This document shows positions 60,966 through 64,000 of a stretch of DNA of 64,000 bases, in pieces. The notes beneath the pieces are model-generated. The model was not told the DNA's origin and searched no databases. It saw only the letters and a program-made list of their open reading frames with translations. This DNA is from Streptomyces sp. NBC_00289. Its GTDB lineage: Bacteria; Actinomycetota; Actinomycetes; Streptomycetales; Streptomycetaceae. The number at the start of each line of letters is the position of its first letter. Position 1 is the stretch's first letter. The stretch is from NCBI RefSeq assembly GCF_041435115.1, contig NZ_CP108046.1:1488001-1552000 (forward strand). Direction: 5' to 3'. The translations under genes and the position numbers were made by a program.

Positions 60966-62040
60966 AGTCGAGCCCGTCCGCCTCGGCCAGGTAGATGCGC
61001 TGGCGCACATGCCGGTCGTGGAGACGCAGCAGGCCGCGCGGCCCTTCGTAGGAGACGGTTTCGGCGGCGGCCGAGATCGCGGAGACGTCCAGGGTGCGGG
61101 CCCGCTCGATGAGTGACGCGAGCAGCAGCACCCCCTCGTAGCAGGATTCGCCCAGGCTGCCGGGGGCCGGAGCGTCGAGGCCGAAGCGGCCGGCGTACTG
61201 GCCGTGGAAGTCCAGGGTGTCCTGGTTCGCCAGCGAGGCGAAGAATCCGGCCGTACTGAACAGGTCGGCGGTCGCCTCCGGACCGCTGGCCATCAGCATG
61301 TTCTCGTCCATCAGTGTGCTCAGCCGCAGGCAGCGCCGGTCGAGGCCGGAGGCGGCGAAGGCCCGGTTGAAGCGGACCGCGTCGCTGCCGACCAGCAGCA
61401 TCAGCACGCCGTCCGCGTCCGCGTGCTCGATGCGCCGCAGCACGTCATGGAAGTCCTCGGCGCCCAGCGGGAGATAGGCCTCGCCGCAGACCCGCCCGCC
61501 GCCGCACGCGCGGGCGTATCGGCGGGCGGCCCGGGCGGTGTGCCGGGGCCAGACGTAGTTGTTGCCGACGACGAACCACCGCCGCACCTGCCGCGTCTCG
61601 GCCAGGAGCCGCATGGCGGGCAGGAGTTGCCGGTCGGGCGTCTCGCTGGTCAGGAAGACACCGTCGGTGTGCTCGCCGCCCTCGTACAGGGCGGTGTAGA
61701 CGTACGGCACCCGGTGCGCGATGCGGGGCGCCACCGCCTGCCGGACCGAGGAGATGTGCCAGCCGGTGACGCCGTGCACCACGCCCGTCGCCACCAGTGC
61801 CTCGACCTCGTCGGCGACCTGCCGCGGATCGGCGCCGCCGTCGACCTCCAGCAGCCGGACCTCCCTGCCGAGTACTCCGCCGCCCTTGTTGACCTCCTCG
61901 GCCGCGAGCCGGGCGCACGCCTCACAGGCGGGTCCGAAGATCCCGGCAGGCCCCTGCATCGGGTACACGAGCGCGACGTTCAGGGTCGAATCGTCCGCCG
62001 TGAACCACTCGGGGGTGTCAAGGCTGAGCGGCCACTGCAT
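60922..62040 (-). CDS. Cytoplasmic UrtA/AmiC-like ligand-binding protein
   Basis: The 372-residue protein is a type I periplasmic-binding fold closely resembling UrtA/AmiC: LNVALVYPMQGPAGIFGPACEACARLAAEEVNKGGGVLGREVRLLEVDGGADPRQVADEV, THIS-type VHGVTGWHISSVRQAVAP, VFLTSETPDRQLLPAMRLL, FVVGNNYVWPRHTARAARRYA and GESCYEGVLLLASLI. There is no signal peptide or lipobox, whether the start is the ATG at 62040 or the in-frame GTG at 62115, so it should stay in the cytoplasm. AmiC is such a protein and senses short amides for amidase control. Its 3' end overlaps the marR 3' end by 44 bp. It is probably an intracellular urea or amide sensor. Confidence 0.85.
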   Translation of the reverse strand: MQWPLSLDTPEWFTADDSTLNVALVYPMQGPAGIFGPACEACARLAAEEVNKGGGVLGREVRLLEVDGGADPRQVADEVEALVATGVVHGVTGWHISSVRQAVAPRIAHRVPYVYTALYEGGEHTDGVFLTSETPDRQLLPAMRLLAETRQVRRWFVVGNNYVWPRHTARAARRYARACGGGRVCGEAYLPLGAEDFHDVLRRIEHADADGVLMLLVGSDAVRFNRAFAASGLDRRCLRLSTLMDENMLMASGPEATADLFSTAGFFASLANQDTLDFHGQYAGRFGLDAPAPGSLGESCYEGVLLLASLIERARTLDVSAISAAAETVSYEGPRGLLRLHDRHVRQRIYLAEADGLDFNVLAQLRAPDHLL

Positions 62041-62369
62041 GGCCACATGATTGCCCGCCGGCCAACGACGCCCAAGGACTGTCCGGGATCGAGACCGTTT
62101 CGTAGGGATCGACACCCGTCAACAGCCGTGGACCGCCACTCTCAGGAAACAGGGCGAAAGGGCCCATAGTCGGGCGAACGGATTTCGCTACACGTTCCGA
62201 AATTATTCGTGACGGTGCGGGGCATGCCGCCGAAACAGAGCGTCCATAGCGTCACCATCAGCCGCACAGACCCCCCCATCCGTCCTGTCAGGTCCTCCGG
62301 CGTGAAATTGCTGCTTTTCCCGAAAACCCCCTCACGGTCCCCGGCACCTCCATGAGACAGGAGCCCAGC
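62041..62369 (+). promoter_or_regulatory. Upstream region of the sugar ABC operon, no gene seen
   Basis: This 329-bp divergent gap includes an AT-rich patch around 62185-62215 (CGAAATTATTCG), the likeliest promoter area, and a run of C near 62270. No clear LacI-type palindrome is visible. No gene is supported. Confidence 0.45.
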
Positions 62370-63668
62370 GTGTCCCACCCCTCCCGACGCGGCATCCTCA
62401 AGCTGACCGGCGGCACAGCCCTCCTCGGCACCCTCGCCCTCGCGGGCTGCGGCCGCGGCGAAGACCCCGTCGCGAAAGCCACCGTCCGGCCCGTCGACAG
62501 CTCCCCGGCCACCGGCACCGTCAATGTCTGGGCCGCCCAGGGTGACGCCGACGTGCTCGACAACGTCATCAAGCCCTTCGAGGCCGCGAACCCGGATGTC
62601 ACCGCGAAGTTCACGCTCATACCGAACGCCGACTACTACACCAAGCTCCAGGCGGCGATCGCGGCGGGGAAGGGCCCGGACGTCGCCCAGTTCTTCCCCG
62701 AGTCGCAGGCGCAGTTCCTCGATCCGTCGATCCTTCGGGCCGTCCCGGACGGCCTCGTGGAGCCGGGCAGCTTCTTCACGAGTCTCTGGGACGCGGGAGT
62801 GGCCGGCGACGTCGCGTACACGGTGCCCTGGTACGCGTACACCTACGCGCTCGTCTACCGCGCCGACCTGGCGGAGAAGGCGGGTGTCAAGGCGCCCACC
62901 ACCTGGCAGGAGATGGTGCCCTTCTTCAGGTCGCTCCAGGACGCCGGCGCGCGCCGCGGCCTCGGCGCCGACAACGGCTGGGACATCTTCAACGGCCAGG
63001 ACGTGGCGATGTACGCCTGGCAGGCCGGCGGCTCGCTGCTCTCCGCCGGAGGCAGGTGGACGCTCGACACGCCGGCCATGGTCGACGCGCTCAAGTACAA
63101 CGCCTCCTTCTTCACCTCGGGTGCCGCCGACACGTCCGGTCCCACGTTCCTCGACGCTCAGCCGTACTTCGTCGCCGGCAAGACCGCCGCGATGATCACC
63201 GGCCCCTGGGTCATCGCTCAGCTCGACACCGCCGCGAAGAAGAACGGCTGGACCGCGTCGCACGTCGCCACCGCGCCCCTGCCGGCCGGAGCGTCGGGCA
63301 ACGCCTCCTTCTCCGGCGGCGGCACCTGGGGTGTGCTCGCCGGCAGCGGCAACGCCGATGCCTCGTGGAAGCTCATCCGGCACATCGTGCGGCCCAGCAC
63401 CCAGGTCGCCCAGTACAAGGCGTACGGCTCGCTGCCGGCGGTCGCCTCCGCGTGGGACGACACCGCCATCGCGGGCCAGCCGCTCCTTGACGCCTTCCGC
63501 ACCCAGCTGAAGAACTCCCGGGCGTTCCCGCGGGTGAGCACCTGGCAGCAGGTCGCGACCCGGCTGGGCAAGGAGACGGAAGCCGTCGCCAAGGGCACCC
63601 GGACCGCCGAGAGAGCGGCCTCGAACGTCCAGTCGTACGCCGAAAGCCTCGGCACGGGTACGGGGTGA
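62370..63668 (+). CDS. Sugar ABC transporter substrate-binding lipoprotein
   Basis: The 432-residue protein has a TAT lipoprotein signal: SRRGILKLTGGTALLGTLALAGC, with the lipobox cysteine near residue 27. The extracellular-binding type-1 fold follows: GTVNVWAAQGDADVLDNVIKPFEAANPDVTAKFTLIP, YYTKLQAAIAAGKGPDVAQ, TVPWYAYTYALVYRADLAEKAGV, TWQEMV and GPWVIAQLD. It delivers an oligosaccharide or sugar to the permease that follows seven bases downstream. GTG at 62370 has AGGAG six bases upstream and puts the twin-arginine motif close to the start; an ATG at 62352 is an alternative. Confidence 0.92.
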   Translation: MSHPSRRGILKLTGGTALLGTLALAGCGRGEDPVAKATVRPVDSSPATGTVNVWAAQGDADVLDNVIKPFEAANPDVTAKFTLIPNADYYTKLQAAIAAGKGPDVAQFFPESQAQFLDPSILRAVPDGLVEPGSFFTSLWDAGVAGDVAYTVPWYAYTYALVYRADLAEKAGVKAPTTWQEMVPFFRSLQDAGARRGLGADNGWDIFNGQDVAMYAWQAGGSLLSAGGRWTLDTPAMVDALKYNASFFTSGAADTSGPTFLDAQPYFVAGKTAAMITGPWVIAQLDTAAKKNGWTASHVATAPLPAGASGNASFSGGGTWGVLAGSGNADASWKLIRHIVRPSTQVAQYKAYGSLPAVASAWDDTAIAGQPLLDAFRTQLKNSRAFPRVSTWQQVATRLGKETEAVAKGTRTAERAASNVQSYAESLGTGTG

Positions 63669-63675
63669 TCAGCCG

Positions 63676-64000
63676 ATGACCACCACCCTCCCGGGGGTGT
63701 CACGCGGCGCGCGGCGCTCCCCGGGCTCTCGCCGAAGCGTCGTCGCCTGGCTGTTCCTCGCGCCGTTCGCCCTGCTGTTCCTGCTCTTCACGGCCATTCC
63801 GACCGTCGCCGCGCTCGGGTTCAGCCTCACCGACCTGCGGGGTACGGATCTGCGGCATCCGCTCGCGGTGGACTTCACCGGCCTGGAGAACTACCTCCGC
63901 CTGTTCCAGGACGACACCTTCGTGCGGGACATCCTGAACACCTCCGTGTTCGTGGCCTTCGGTGTGCCGCTGACCATGGGCATCGGTTTCGCGCTGGCCC
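63676..64000 (+). CDS. Sugar ABC transporter permease (MalF/UgpA type), N-terminal part
   Basis: The first 108 residues are in the window: a basic N-terminus, helix 1 VVAWLFLAPFALLFLLFTAIPTVAALGFSL, the loop with FTGLENYLRLFQDDTFVRDILNTSVFVAF, and the start of helix 2. This is the standard opening of carbohydrate-uptake (CUT1) permeases. It follows the binding-protein gene after 7 bp. The gene continues beyond 64000. Confidence 0.92.
   Translation, partial: MTTTLPGVSRGARRSPGSRRSVVAWLFLAPFALLFLLFTAIPTVAALGFSLTDLRGTDLRHPLAVDFTGLENYLRLFQDDTFVRDILNTSVFVAFGVPLTMGIGFALA

Overview
The window is high-GC actinobacterial DNA, almost certainly a Streptomyces chromosome. Codon third positions are strongly G/C. 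GTG starts and apparently leaderless genes are common, and SpoIIE-type phosphatases, TAT lipoproteins, a DUF574 methyltransferase, UvrA-like and MMPL proteins and many TetR, MarR, HxlR, PadR and LuxR regulators are present. I see no insertion sequence, prophage, integrase, CRISPR array or rRNA. There is one tRNA (initiator Met). Both ends cut genes: a YfhO-type membrane protein on the left and a sugar ABC permease on the right.

1-14.2 kb is mixed metabolism. It holds a DppA-type D-aminopeptidase, an ornithine-cyclodeaminase-like enzyme, a DinB protein, a TetR/SDR pair whose SDR gene is frameshifted, a DUF2945-DUF3140 pair, an EF-Tu-like protein without a GTPase domain, an MMPL exporter, an acetyltransferase, a TetR/aldo-keto reductase pair with twin operators, an LLM flavin enzyme and a TrpF with a microsatellite-encoded insertion.

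14.2-19.7 kb is a secretion island. Two paralogous secreted proteins share a tachylectin-like N-terminal domain but carry different cell-wall hydrolase domains, an NlpC/P60-like peptidase and a lytic transglycosylase. They flank a small secreted protein of unknown function. Next come a 65-residue exported peptide ending in ADAGWQVAP repeats, an unknown 102-residue protein and a divergent TrmB/LuxR-type regulator. This is the best candidate for an undescribed peptide system.

19.7-39.2 kb holds enzymes and transporters: VOC proteins, an aminotransferase, a methyltransferase, an NhaA-DsbA fusion, a thioesterase/HxlR divergent pair, a PAS-SpoIIE phosphatase, an acyltransferase, a UvrA-like ATPase, a NUDIX remnant, a DUF6400 pair, an MFS exporter, a GlxA-type AraC regulator, GAPDH, a DUF6355 secreted protein and an M20 amidohydrolase. 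39.2-41.3 kb encodes an unusual fusion of a GAF-PAS sensor to an Orn/Lys/Arg-decarboxylase-type enzyme. 41.5-44.7 kb encodes two secreted polysaccharide lyase-like enzymes.

44.8-54.9 kb carries the initiator tRNA, two more SpoIIE phosphatases, a DUF574 methyltransferase, a membrane protein, a PadR regulator translationally coupled to a glycosidase-like gene, a metallo-beta-lactamase-fold hydrolase and an acetyltransferase. 55.0-62.0 kb is a urea-type ABC importer operon (urtABCDE) with an 11-bp-phased GlnR-like control region. A MarR regulator and a cytoplasmic UrtA/AmiC-like receptor lie beside it. 62.4-64.0 kb begins a sugar ABC importer. Short tandem repeats recur near gene ends through the window (hexamers, a decamer, and 26-, 27- and 35-mers).
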